NCBI GenBank assembly: GCA_937902445.1
Contig: CALELJ010000112.1
Span: 1 to 15,085 of the forward strand
DNA: 15,085 bases
Origin: an uncultured Treponema sp.
GTDB lineage: Bacteria; Spirochaetota; Spirochaetia; Treponematales; Treponemataceae
Direction: 5' to 3'
The position numbers and the translations under genes were made by a program. Within the stretch, counting starts at the first letter, position 1. The number at the start of each line of letters is the position of its first letter. The notes under the pieces are model-generated. The model made no database searches, was not told the origin of the DNA, and saw only the letters and a program-made list of their open reading frames with translations. Shown here one piece after another: positions 6,592-14,681 of this stretch.

Positions 6592-7254
6592 TTACTCCGA
6601 AAGAAGGAAGTTGTTGTAGTTGTTTGCAGATGACGGCGGATCATAAATGAAACGCTGGTCACTGATATTGGAATTCAATTTGTAATTGAAGATGTCAAAA
6701 ATGTAATCCTCATCCTGGGCTGTAGTTGCATGAACACGGCGGATAAGTTTAGTCGACGGATCCACAGAGAGCTTAATTTCACGGAAGGATTCTGTTGTGG
6801 AACGGCGCTGAAGAAGAAGGTTCACCACCATCTCGTCACTTCCGTCATCAAGCGGAACTGCATCCTGTCCTGACTGGTAAGCAACGGTGTAGTAACGCCT
6901 CATCAAGGAAAGACCTTCAGCAGTAGCGGCATTTGCTTCATTACCGGAAACATTCTGCTCAAGAATTGCGGAAGATCCAGGTAGATATATCGTCAGATCG
7001 GAACCGTTGAAAAGCACAACCTGTTCAGCAGGATCAGAAAAATCTATTCTAAGCATTTCAGGCTGCTTGTAGCTGACTCTTCCAACCATCTCAGTTTTTC
7101 CAATTGTAATAGTAACGTCAGCCTCATAATCCTTGACTTCTGAATACCGTTCGCTTATGGACTTAAAAAAATCACTGGCGGTTGTAATTCCCTGGGAAAA
7201 AATCGAAGAAGCCGTAAGGGCCAGACACAGGGGAATTGAAAAAAACTTTTTCAT
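6592..7254 (-). CDS. LolA-like periplasmic lipoprotein carrier
   Basis: LolA-type proteins carry lipoproteins through the periplasm to the outer membrane. The 220-residue product begins MKKFFS with a hydrophobic signal peptide to about residue 20 (LCLALTASSIFSQ). It continues with the LolA fold pattern: a helix (TASDFFKSISERYSEVKDYEADVTIT), then RVSYKQPEMLRIDFSDP, VVLFNGSDLTIYLPGSS and the later REIKLSVDPSTKLIRRV. The start at 7254 has GAGG (complement of 7264-7267) nine bases upstream; an earlier in-frame TTG at 7269 overlaps that site and is rejected. It is the first gene of a run with the rodZ-like gene, placing two envelope functions together. Assignment to the LolA superfamily is good; the exact cargo is unknown. 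Confidence 0.83.
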   Translation of the reverse strand: MKKFFSIPLCLALTASSIFSQGITTASDFFKSISERYSEVKDYEADVTITIGKTEMVGRVSYKQPEMLRIDFSDPAEQVVLFNGSDLTIYLPGSSAILEQNVSGNEANAATAEGLSLMRRYYTVAYQSGQDAVPLDDGSDEMVVNLLLQRRSTTESFREIKLSVDPSTKLIRRVHATTAQDEDYIFDIFNYKLNSNISDQRFIYDPPSSANNYNNFLLSE

Positions 7255-7315
7255 TATATGAAACCTCAATGTAACCAGGGGAACTCAAAACAGTCAGCCC
7301 CTGAAGAAGTAAATA

Positions 7316-7349
7316 ATTATAGTATTAAATATTTTCTATATATTGTAAA
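7316..7349 (-). promoter_or_regulatory. Candidate promoter of the lolA-like/rodZ-like operon
   Basis: A perfect TATAAT on the minus strand (7321-7316) lies about 60 bases before the LolA-like ATG in very A/T-rich DNA. The nearest good -35, TTTACA (7349-7344), is 22 bases away, longer than ideal. The -10 is convincing and the -35 is not. Confidence 0.4.
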
Positions 7350-7399
7350 AAAAGAAGCGGATGTGGTCAACCATCATGATTTTCCACCCGGAATGAACC

Positions 7400-8536
7400 T
7401 CATTTAGCCAGTTTAAGGACTTCCTTTATTTCCTCAAGGATGGCAAGGGCATTTATTCCCGTCTGAAGGTTTGACCGCAAAGGAGCTTTTCCATCAAGAT
7501 AATCCACTGCATTCTTCACCATGTTTGCAAAATAAAGGGTCTTTTTTGGAGCCTTGCCTTTTTTATCACGGCGAAGGGAATAAAAACCCGAATAGAGTCT
7601 GGACTTTTCCCTGTGATAAAATTTGAGATACCCGTTTCCTATGCAGATTCTTCCTTCTGTTCCGTTGATGCAGATTTCAAAAGAGAAAAACCTGGATCTT
7701 CCGCTCATGGTAATTGAAACATCGGGACATTTTTCCGTAGTGTAATGGGCACTCATCTGGCGCACGTTGTTTTTTTCATCCCGATAGATTCCCGTTACGA
7801 CAGGATCGTGGAGAAGTGAATTCACGGTCTTAAATTCAGTACGCAGAGAATCAGAAGAATCTTCATCGCCAAAAAGACTTCTGCCCTTTTTCTGATACGG
7901 TATTTTTTTCACGTCTGAAGGAGTTCCGTCGTCTTCAAGAAAAAAAAGAACGGCATCTACCAGATGCGTGCCATCGTGTATGAGACTGTAGGCACCGGTT
8001 CTTTCCTCAAGGGGGTTGTAGACACAAAGGCTGGAACAAAGCTCAGCACGGATGGACTGAAGTTCGCCAATCTTCGACATATATTTTTTTGCGGCAATAA
8101 AGTCTGCTGCGAATCTTCTTTCGTGATTTATCAAAACAGGAACATCATACTCGGCAGATTCCTCGCGAATTCTTTCCGCCTCACGAAGGTTGAGGGCAAC
8201 AGGTTTTTCAAGGATTATGAGTTTTGGTTTTGCCCTGATTGCATCGATTGCTTCACGCATATGGGCATTTTCATTTACTGCAATAGTTACGATGTCGGTT
8301 TTTGTTCTCGAATATAAAGTTGCACTGTCAGAATAGACTACAGCCTTTTTGTTTGCTTCCTGCCAGTGGATGAGTCTTGTCTGGTCAGTATCACAGGCTG
8401 CAACAAGATTGATTCTTCTATTTGCTTTCAATGCCATGGTGTGGCTTGCAGGCTGTTCCCGTTTTTTATCATTGCCCAGGGAGTATCCTATACGTCCGCA
8501 ACCGATCAAAGCAGCCGTGTATTTCTTTCGTCCCAT
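7400..8536 (-). CDS. Gfo/Idh/MocA-family NAD(P)-dependent oxidoreductase
   Basis: Members of this family oxidise or reduce sugars, inositols and related polyols with NAD(P). The 378-residue protein has an N-terminal Rossmann fold with GCGRIG (12-17), then DIVTIAVNENAH (81-92) and the family motif EKPVALN (110-116), whose lysine is usually catalytic. A C-terminal beta-sheet domain follows. A histidine lies in the expected region (LIHDGTHLVDAVLFF resembles the family's GxxxDxxxH helix). AGGGGG (complement of 8543-8548) sits 6 bases before the ATG. It lies 76 bases downstream of the GH32 gene on the same strand, so a role in sugar use is plausible. A TATAAT between them suggests its own promoter as well. 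Substrate cannot be told from sequence. Confidence 0.9.
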   Translation of the reverse strand: MGRKKYTAALIGCGRIGYSLGNDKKREQPASHTMALKANRRINLVAACDTDQTRLIHWQEANKKAVVYSDSATLYSRTKTDIVTIAVNENAHMREAIDAIRAKPKLIILEKPVALNLREAERIREESAEYDVPVLINHERRFAADFIAAKKYMSKIGELQSIRAELCSSLCVYNPLEERTGAYSLIHDGTHLVDAVLFFLEDDGTPSDVKKIPYQKKGRSLFGDEDSSDSLRTEFKTVNSLLHDPVVTGIYRDEKNNVRQMSAHYTTEKCPDVSITMSGRSRFFSFEICINGTEGRICIGNGYLKFYHREKSRLYSGFYSLRRDKKGKAPKKTLYFANMVKNAVDYLDGKAPLRSNLQTGINALAILEEIKEVLKLAK

Positions 8537-8557
8537 TTTTTACCCCCTGATTAATTG

Positions 8558-8586
8558 ATTATACTGTCCCTGCGAAAAAAAATCTA
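8558..8586 (-). promoter_or_regulatory. Candidate promoter of the Gfo/Idh/MocA gene
   Basis: A perfect TATAAT on the minus strand (8563-8558), with TAGATT 17 bases upstream (8586-8581, 3 of 6 matches to TTGACA). The predicted transcript start near 8551 leaves a short leader that still contains the AGGGGG ribosome binding site, in contrast to the leaderless genes nearby. Confidence 0.45.
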
Positions 8587-8612
8587 TTTAGAGAAAAATC
8601 AATTTCCTTGTT

Positions 8613-10079
8613 TTACTTCAGCTGATAGAATTCATACTCCAGCCGGAACTCATGGGATGCGGCAAAAGTTATTCCGTCCGCTTCAATTGGAGAATAGAAC
8701 ACATTTGTAAAAGCATATCTTCCGTCACAAAGGAAAAGCTCGGCACTGCTTACATCACAGACAAGCCTCATGTCTATTTTTCTGTCTTCTGGAATTTCAA
8801 AAAGAAAGGCGCGGGAACTTTCACAGTCCTTTCTGGTTCCGCTTCTACTCCTGTCAAATGTGACTTTTCTGTTCTTAAAATCAAAGAGATACTTTGAAAA
8901 ATGGTTTTCGTCTTTTGCGATTTTTATTTCAAGCCATTCACATTCCTGCGGAACCGTAAAAGAAAGCAGAAGATCATAAAACCTGCCCTTCACTCCATTG
9001 ATTTCAATTTCTTTTCCGGCCATCAGATTTTCATTTCCTGCAATCTTATTTTTCCGCAGAGTCTCGATTTCCTTTACCGGTGACTGAAAGAGAATTCCAT
9101 TTTCTATTTTCAGCTCTCTTGGAAGAGTCATCATCCCTGACCACAAATAATCATCCGGCGTGCTGAACCCTTCCCAGCGGTGCATCCAGGCGATCATTAC
9201 CCTTCTTCCATCCGGTAGCAAGGTAGTCTGAGGTGCGTAAAAATCAATTCCAAAATCAATCTGCCTTACATTGTTCCGTGCAAAAGTCCAGGAAGATCTG
9301 TCCATGATTCCAGTCATGATTACGCTGTTGTTGCCGTCATGAAATCCTGACTCAAGATCCTCTTTCATTTCCTGGGGTGAAATGATGATCACGTCAGTTC
9401 CGTCGAGAGAAAAGAAATCAGGACATTCCCACATCATCCCAAGATTGCAACGGCTTCTGTCAGCGACGGAAACAAACTCCCACTTTTCCAGATCCATGGA
9501 TTTGAAGATTATAAAGGCTCCGCTTCCGTCATCGGTTTTTATCACGGCGCCAAGAAAATATACACCATTTTCCTTCCACAATTTTGGATCCCTGAAATGA
9601 GCCTTGTCATAACCAAAGGGAATGTTTTCCGCCGTAATCACAGGATTGGATTTCTTCTTGAAATATTTTTCGCCGTCACCAGCTGCAATGGATTGATTTT
9701 GAATTGTATTTCCCTCAACGACACTTGTATAGACAATGACATGGGAAGATGAATCTTCAATCGCAGTTCCGGAAAAACATCCATCCACATCAAAGGAACA
9801 GTCTGGCGCCAGGGCAGGCTTAAGGAATTCCCAGTGCAGCATATCGGAACTTACAGCATGTCCCCAATGCATCGGTCCCCATTTATTGCTGTATGGGTGA
9901 TACTGAAAAAACAAATGGCATTTATTGTTAAAAAATGAAAATCCATTTGGATCGTTAATCCATCCACAGGGAGATGCCAGATGAAAAGCAGGTCTCCTTT
10001 CTTTTTCAAGCATGGAATTTCCTATAGTTTCAAGACATCTTTTCTGCATCTCATTTGCTTTTTCAATTGAATAATCCAT
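8613..10079 (-). CDS. Glycoside hydrolase family 32 beta-fructosidase (sucrose/sucrose-6-phosphate hydrolase-like)
   Basis: GH32 enzymes hydrolyse beta-fructosides such as sucrose, sucrose-6-phosphate or fructans with retention. The 488-residue protein carries the nucleophile motif WINDPNG (40-46, Asp43), the transition-state motif FRDPK (162-166, Asp164) and the acid/base motif WECPD (217-221, Glu218). The five-blade propeller is followed by a C-terminal beta-sandwich from about residue 330. There is no signal peptide, so it acts in the cytosol on imported sugar, most like ScrB. An upstream GTG at 10124 would add 15 hydrophobic residues but lies on the promoter. The ATG at 10079 sits exactly 6 bases after a perfect -10 and has no Shine-Dalgarno, so a leaderless mRNA is inferred. 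It is followed by the Gfo/Idh/MocA gene and diverges from recQ. No transporter, fructokinase or regulator gene is adjacent within the window. Confidence 0.93.
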   Translation of the reverse strand: MDYSIEKANEMQKRCLETIGNSMLEKERRPAFHLASPCGWINDPNGFSFFNNKCHLFFQYHPYSNKWGPMHWGHAVSSDMLHWEFLKPALAPDCSFDVDGCFSGTAIEDSSSHVIVYTSVVEGNTIQNQSIAAGDGEKYFKKKSNPVITAENIPFGYDKAHFRDPKLWKENGVYFLGAVIKTDDGSGAFIIFKSMDLEKWEFVSVADRSRCNLGMMWECPDFFSLDGTDVIIISPQEMKEDLESGFHDGNNSVIMTGIMDRSSWTFARNNVRQIDFGIDFYAPQTTLLPDGRRVMIAWMHRWEGFSTPDDYLWSGMMTLPRELKIENGILFQSPVKEIETLRKNKIAGNENLMAGKEIEINGVKGRFYDLLLSFTVPQECEWLEIKIAKDENHFSKYLFDFKNRKVTFDRSRSGTRKDCESSRAFLFEIPEDRKIDMRLVCDVSSAELFLCDGRYAFTNVFYSPIEADGITFAASHEFRLEYEFYQLK

Positions 10080-10114
10080 GATGGAATTATAAATCAGCAT
10101 CAGAAAAATGACAA
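10077..10114 (-). promoter_or_regulatory. Strong sigma-70 promoter of the GH32 gene, leaderless geometry
   Basis: On the minus strand TTGTCA (10114-10109), a 17-base spacer and TATAAT (10091-10086) are followed by 6 bases and ATG (10079-10077). The expected transcription start coincides with the A of the start codon. This is the best-matching promoter in the window. Confidence 0.75.
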
Positions 10115-10123
10115 TTTTTGTCA
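10109..10123. promoter_or_regulatory. Palindromic operator candidate between GH32 and recQ
   Basis: TGACAA-TTT-TTGTCA is a perfect 6-bp inverted repeat over 15 bases. Its left half is the GH32 -35 box read on the minus strand. ATGACA (10108-10113) could serve as a plus-strand -35 for recQ, with TTTATA 17 bases on (10131-10136). A repressor bound here could affect both directions. The regulator is not encoded in the window. Confidence 0.5.
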
Positions 10124-10157
10124 CCAGACCTTTATATATTATATGGAGGTAAAAAAA

Positions 10158-11675
10158 ATGAATAACGACGAAGATATTTTTTCATCATTCAAAAAAAGTG
10201 CGGAAGACATTCAAAGCGATGACAAGGCATTACTTGCAGCACAGAAAGCATTCGGAATAACCTACCTTTACCCGTGGCAGAGAATCGTAATAGCAAACAT
10301 TCTCGATGCCCAGATTCCACCACAGGAAAAGGAAGATGAAAATGAAGATGACACGGCTTTCTACAAAGGCAAGCAGATTGTGCTTCTTCCAACAGGAGCC
10401 GGCAAATCCCTGTGTTTCCTTACACCTTCGATTCTTCTTGAGGGCGCAACAATGGTTCTGTATCCGCTCCTTGCCCTGATGTCTGACCAGAAAAGACGAA
10501 TGGACGAAGGCGGAATAAAGAGCGTTGTATTTTGCGGAGGCCAGTCACAGGAAACAAGAGAAGAGAATTTCAGACAGATCGAAGAAGGTGCAAAAATAAT
10601 CCTTGCAAATCCTGAAGTCCTTCAAAGCGAAAAACTGATTGAACGTCTCTCAAAATGCAACATTGCCCACATCGCCATAGACGAGGCTCACTGTGTTTCC
10701 GAATGGGGAGACACCTTCAGACCAGCCTACCTGAACCTGGGGAAAGTGATAGAAAAAATCAATCCTCCGGCAGTCACCGCATTTACGGCAACAGCTTCTC
10801 CACAGGTCCTTTCCAGAATTTCTGAAGTACTGTTTGGCGGAGAGTCCCATATAGTAAGAAGCGACAGCGACAGACCAAACATCCACTATGAAGTCATCAA
10901 CACCTATGCAAAAAAACGGACAGCCTTTTTGCTTGCCATAGAGCGTCCTAAACCTCTCATCATTTTCTGCGGAACCCGAGCAAAGTCTGAGGATATGGCC
11001 AGGGAACTTGCCGCCTATTACGGACCTGACAGAGTGAAATTCTATCATGCGGGCCTTGAACGGCAGGAAAAGGATAAAGTTGAAAAATGGTTCTATCCAA
11101 AGACTGATGCGATCTTGTGCTGCACGTGCGCTTTTGGAATGGGCGTAGACAAAAAGGATATCCATACAGTCATTCATCTGGAACCAAGTCCAACAGCGGA
11201 AGCCTACATTCAGGAAGCAGGCAGAGGTGGCCGCGACGGAAGTGTTGCCGACGCCATTCTTTTGTGGAGTCATAAGGACAGTGCGGCTGCTGAAAAATTC
11301 AAACCTGGCAGCCGTGAAAGGGTTCTTAAGGAATTTGCAGAAACCAAGGAATGCAGACGACAGATTCTTCTTGATGCGCTTGGGGGCGAAAAAGCGGCCT
11401 GCAGCGGATGCGATGTCTGCAAACGTGGAGGTCCGGCTCCAAAAGCAAAGGATGCAGAAATCATAATGAACCTTTTGAGAAAAAACAAAAGAAGATGGAC
11501 CATGGACGAATTGAATTTCCAGAGTGCCTTAAAGCTCAACACAGAAATGAACGGCAGCTGTGAAATTGTTCCCTATGAACACAGCGATACGGAAGAAATA
11601 ATAGCACAACTGAAAGACCAGGCTTTAATCAAAACATGTTCCTGGCCTTTTAAAAATCTTGTAGCATGCAAATGA
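10158..11675 (+). CDS. RecQ-family ATP-dependent DNA helicase
   Basis: 3'-5' DNA helicase of recombination and fork repair. In 505 residues it shows Walker A PTGAGKS (78-84), the RecQ signature DEAHCVSEWGDTFRP (175-189, with the aromatic loop), TATA (210-213), motif VI QEAGRGGRDG (352-361) and the RecQ zinc site C399, C415, C418, C421. A winged-helix-like tail follows (about 430-505). There is no HRDC domain, and the protein is shorter than E. coli RecQ (about 610). An acidic stretch PPQEKEDENEDD (54-65) is inserted between the Q-motif region and Walker A. Start at 10158: GGAGG (10145-10149) lies 8 bases upstream; the in-frame ATG at 10143 overlaps that site. It diverges from GH32 over 78 bases and converges on the M16 protease gene. 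Confidence 0.92.
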   Translation: MNNDEDIFSSFKKSAEDIQSDDKALLAAQKAFGITYLYPWQRIVIANILDAQIPPQEKEDENEDDTAFYKGKQIVLLPTGAGKSLCFLTPSILLEGATMVLYPLLALMSDQKRRMDEGGIKSVVFCGGQSQETREENFRQIEEGAKIILANPEVLQSEKLIERLSKCNIAHIAIDEAHCVSEWGDTFRPAYLNLGKVIEKINPPAVTAFTATASPQVLSRISEVLFGGESHIVRSDSDRPNIHYEVINTYAKKRTAFLLAIERPKPLIIFCGTRAKSEDMARELAAYYGPDRVKFYHAGLERQEKDKVEKWFYPKTDAILCCTCAFGMGVDKKDIHTVIHLEPSPTAEAYIQEAGRGGRDGSVADAILLWSHKDSAAAEKFKPGSRERVLKEFAETKECRRQILLDALGGEKAACSGCDVCKRGGPAPKAKDAEIIMNLLRKNKRRWTMDELNFQSALKLNTEMNGSCEIVPYEHSDTEEIIAQLKDQALIKTCSWPFKNLVACK

Positions 11676-11711
11676 ACGGGGAATCTTTCCGGATATATGG
11701 ACAGTCCCCGT
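11676..11711. terminator. Possible hairpin between convergent recQ and M16 genes
   Basis: ACGGGGA (11676-11682), directly after the recQ stop, pairs with TCCCCGT (11705-11711) around a 22-base loop that can form a small inner TCC/GGA stem. There is no clean T-tract adjacent, so termination is uncertain. The right part, GGACAGTCCCC, resembles the REP-like motif near the nudC-like gene. Confidence 0.4.
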
Positions 11712-11717
11712 CAGTCA

Positions 11718-14591
11718 TTAGAACGAAAGATTTTTTTCATTACCTGGAAAAGTAATGGCATACCATATGGAATTACCTTCGACCCAATATTTATTGAATA
11801 CTCGGACAATGTCTTCTGCGGTGACATTCCTGATCTGATCAAGTTCCTTAAGATCATGGTCAATATCGCCGTAAGCCATAAGGTTAGTCATGATCCTGAA
11901 CATCTGGCCTGAAGTCGTCTTTGATTCCGAATAGCTGGAATTTATCCATTTGCTCTTGAAACTTTCCAGATTATCAGCAATTTTTGAAAACTCATAAGTT
12001 CCGTCTGAATTGCTTTTTTCAACGGAAATGCCCTGGCTCATATAAGATTCAGCTTCCCTCATCGCCTTTCCAACATTCTTATAGTCGGACACCTTGAACA
12101 GATAATCCTGACACAAAGGAGCTTTTGAAACAGTAACACTTGAATAAGGGGTATAGCATATTCCATGGTTTATTCGCACGACATTATACAGAGTTTCCGA
12201 ATAAATCTGAGCGGCAAGGAAAGCTGCACCCACATCAGGATTTCCAGTTTCCGGACCTGTAAACACTCTGGCGCAATATGCCGTTCCAAGACATGACGGA
12301 TGGGTCAGAACAACAGGTTCCTTTTTTTGTATTTTCAAAAGAGGTATTTGTTTTTTTTCATATTTAAGTTTTTCATCAAACACAAGTTTTCCAATTGATT
12401 TATTGAGTTCCGTCTTGAGTTTCTTTACGTCAATATTTCCAGTAGCAGCAATAAAGAAATCGCCGCCTCCAATTATCTGTCTGTGGAGTTCCTTCATCTT
12501 TTCGGCAGTAATATTTTCCACAGATTCCGGAAGAACATTTCCCCGTGATTCAAAAGGATGTCCCCTGTAAATATCCTTTATGACATTGTATGACAACAGT
12601 GACGAAGGATCGTTCAGTATTCTTTGAACTTTCTGCGCATTTGAATCGGAAATATCTTTCATGACATTATCAGCAAACTTTGGATTTATGAATCCATCCA
12701 CAAAAACAGGAACCATCTTGTTGAAATATTTATCCTGACCATACATATACAGTACAGTTCCAAAAGTCCTGCAGAATTTTGAAATTGAAACATCATTGTC
12801 ATAGGAAAGCTTGTTTCGTTCTTCCATCGACCAGGAATCAGAGGACATGGACATGACATCAAAAAGACAGGATTCAAGTCCGGAATATTCTGGAGTAAAT
12901 TTTTCATAGCCTCCCAGACAGCCTATGGCTATGGCATTCATTTTTGAGCTGGTCTTATTTACGTAGAGCCGGATTCCATTGTTCAAAACTGCCATCTCAT
13001 ATTTTCTGGAATTGCCCACAGTCTTTGCAGCTGCCTTGCTTTCCCCGGGAATATAAATTTCTTTTTCGCATTCAAAGTCACTGACCATCGGATAGGTCGA
13101 AGGATCCGACGCAAATTTATCAATCTGCCACCAGACCTTTTCATCTATCTTCACTTCATAGAAACCCGCTTCATCAAATTCCTTTTTAATTTTTCCGTAA
13201 ACCTGAGGATTCACAAGAACCGTCACAATGGGCTTTCTTTTGATGTAGTATTCATCAACAAATGACTGAACCTTTTTCTGTTTGATTCCCGGAAGTTTTC
13301 TGTTACCAAGAAAATATTCTATATCGCCTTCAATCCAGGATTGTCTTGCAAGACTTACAAGTCCCTCTGCCGTTTCCGACGATCTAACAAGAAGGTCGTT
13401 GAATTTCTCATCATACTTTTTCAGTTTTTTTCCGGAATATTGATTTTTATCACCACATGACTGCGGATAAATTTCACCCTGAACTTCCGCAGTGATTTTC
13501 TTTACCCGGGAAACAAGATTCTGTTCAGGAGCACCCATGACTGCATAACAACCTGAGATGCTGTTTTTTCTTGCAAAGGAAACATAGCTTCCAACATAAG
13601 TCGGATCAGGAATTCCATACTCTTCGTTTGATGCAAGTCTGGTTTTCAAAAGGGAATCTGGATCAGATAAAATATAATCAAAATATTGTGCGTAATTTGT
13701 ATCTTCGTAGTCATAATCAATATCAGGACCTCTCCATTCAAGCTGAACCTGAGCAAGTCCGGGAGCCATTTTGTCATAAGGCATAACAAGATATCTTGTC
13801 TCTGCAAAAGGATTCTGTGACTGCTGGGTTCCCTTGTCTCTGGCCACAAACCCATTGTTGGACCAGGTTCCAAATATTTTCTTTACAAGTGAACAAGCCT
13901 CATCCGGATTTACATCACCGCCAATAAAAACTGCCGAGTTGCACGGAATGTAGAACTCCTTCTGCATGTTCCGCATCTGAGCAACGGTCGCATTTTTAAC
14001 GACTGTAAAACTTCCCCTTGGATCAATTTCATATGGTCTCTCAGGGAACATCTCAAGATTTCTGAAGTAATGAAGGACATAGGAAGGATCCGCCTGTTCC
14101 GCCTGAATTTCAGAGAGCACGACTTTTTTCTCATTCTCAAATTCACGTTCATCAAGCAAAGGTGTGCGCATGGCAGCATTCCAGAACGCAAGTCCATTTT
14201 CCAGTTTGTCTGCTGGAACCGTGAAATAGTACCTGACAAAATCAGTCGATGTAACACCATTACGATCAGTAACACCAAGATCAGCCAGGGCACGGTTTAT
14301 GGACGATGCATCTTTGTAAAGAGCATTGCCTTTAAACAGCATATGTTCATACAGATGGAACAATCCGGCAGTATCTTTTGTCTGCCCTATTGCGCCTGTA
14401 CGTACTGCAACTTCGATATATACAAGCGGAACATCATGGTTCTCGACAACATAAAGTTCAAGTCCATTTTCGATTTTATAACGGAACAATCCATCGATTT
14501 TTGTTTTTTCCGCGGAACATAAAAATCCGGCAGAAAGAAAAAAGAAAACAAGCAATATTTTTTTAAGATCATTAATACGGAAATTTTTCAT
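11718..14591 (-). CDS. Exported M16-family (pitrilysin/insulinase-like) zinc metallopeptidase
   Basis: M16 peptidases degrade peptides inside a two-half clamshell. The 957-residue product has an N-terminal signal peptide (hydrophobic about 11-25, likely cut after CSA near residue 27), so it should work in the periplasm or at the outer membrane. The inverted zinc motif HLYEH is at 79-83, with the third ligand expected at Glu161 in ExxxxxxE (154-161). RYYFTVPADKLENGL (120-134) is typical of the first M16 domain. The second half starts near residue 527 (MAVLNNGIRLYV). At the position of the zinc motif it has GLESCLFDVM, so it is the usual non-catalytic partner domain. The length matches full pitrilysins. 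No Shine-Dalgarno precedes the ATG, and the -10 box is 6 bases upstream. It is transcribed alone, convergent with recQ and divergent from the short ORF at 14682. Confidence 0.93.
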   Translation of the reverse strand: MKNFRINDLKKILLVFFFLSAGFLCSAEKTKIDGLFRYKIENGLELYVVENHDVPLVYIEVAVRTGAIGQTKDTAGLFHLYEHMLFKGNALYKDASSINRALADLGVTDRNGVTSTDFVRYYFTVPADKLENGLAFWNAAMRTPLLDEREFENEKKVVLSEIQAEQADPSYVLHYFRNLEMFPERPYEIDPRGSFTVVKNATVAQMRNMQKEFYIPCNSAVFIGGDVNPDEACSLVKKIFGTWSNNGFVARDKGTQQSQNPFAETRYLVMPYDKMAPGLAQVQLEWRGPDIDYDYEDTNYAQYFDYILSDPDSLLKTRLASNEEYGIPDPTYVGSYVSFARKNSISGCYAVMGAPEQNLVSRVKKITAEVQGEIYPQSCGDKNQYSGKKLKKYDEKFNDLLVRSSETAEGLVSLARQSWIEGDIEYFLGNRKLPGIKQKKVQSFVDEYYIKRKPIVTVLVNPQVYGKIKKEFDEAGFYEVKIDEKVWWQIDKFASDPSTYPMVSDFECEKEIYIPGESKAAAKTVGNSRKYEMAVLNNGIRLYVNKTSSKMNAIAIGCLGGYEKFTPEYSGLESCLFDVMSMSSDSWSMEERNKLSYDNDVSISKFCRTFGTVLYMYGQDKYFNKMVPVFVDGFINPKFADNVMKDISDSNAQKVQRILNDPSSLLSYNVIKDIYRGHPFESRGNVLPESVENITAEKMKELHRQIIGGGDFFIAATGNIDVKKLKTELNKSIGKLVFDEKLKYEKKQIPLLKIQKKEPVVLTHPSCLGTAYCARVFTGPETGNPDVGAAFLAAQIYSETLYNVVRINHGICYTPYSSVTVSKAPLCQDYLFKVSDYKNVGKAMREAESYMSQGISVEKSNSDGTYEFSKIADNLESFKSKWINSSYSESKTTSGQMFRIMTNLMAYGDIDHDLKELDQIRNVTAEDIVRVFNKYWVEGNSIWYAITFPGNEKNLSF

Positions 14592-14626
14592 GCCAACATT
14601 GTGAATTAAAAATTGATTTATGACAA
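14589..14626 (-). promoter_or_regulatory. Promoter of the M16 gene, leaderless geometry
   Basis: On the minus strand TTGTCA (14626-14621), a 17-base spacer and CACAAT (14603-14598, 4 of 6 to TATAAT) are followed by 6 bases and then ATG (14591-14589). The -35, both spacers and the absence of a Shine-Dalgarno match the GH32 promoter. A 7-base inverted repeat (ACATTGT / ACAATGT on the plus strand) overlaps both boxes. Confidence 0.6.
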
Positions 14627-14681
14627 TGTAACAACGATTAAAGAAGGTTGTTTAATTATTGTAGATTCAAGGAGGAGCCAC

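Noticed and set aside
7350..7399. Possible terminator of the Gfo/Idh/MocA gene on the minus strand
   Set aside because: A T-run exists (7356-7350), but the preceding bases give no convincing stem, only short mismatched pairings with a loop that is too small.
10080..10124. N-terminal extension of the GH32 protein from GTG 10124
   Set aside because: It overlaps the -35 and -10 boxes, adds a hydrophobic stretch not expected in a cytosolic GH32, and the downstream ATG fits the promoter exactly.
10650..11273. 207-codon open frame on the minus strand
   Set aside because: Antisense to recQ across conserved helicase motifs. The translation shows no domain features.
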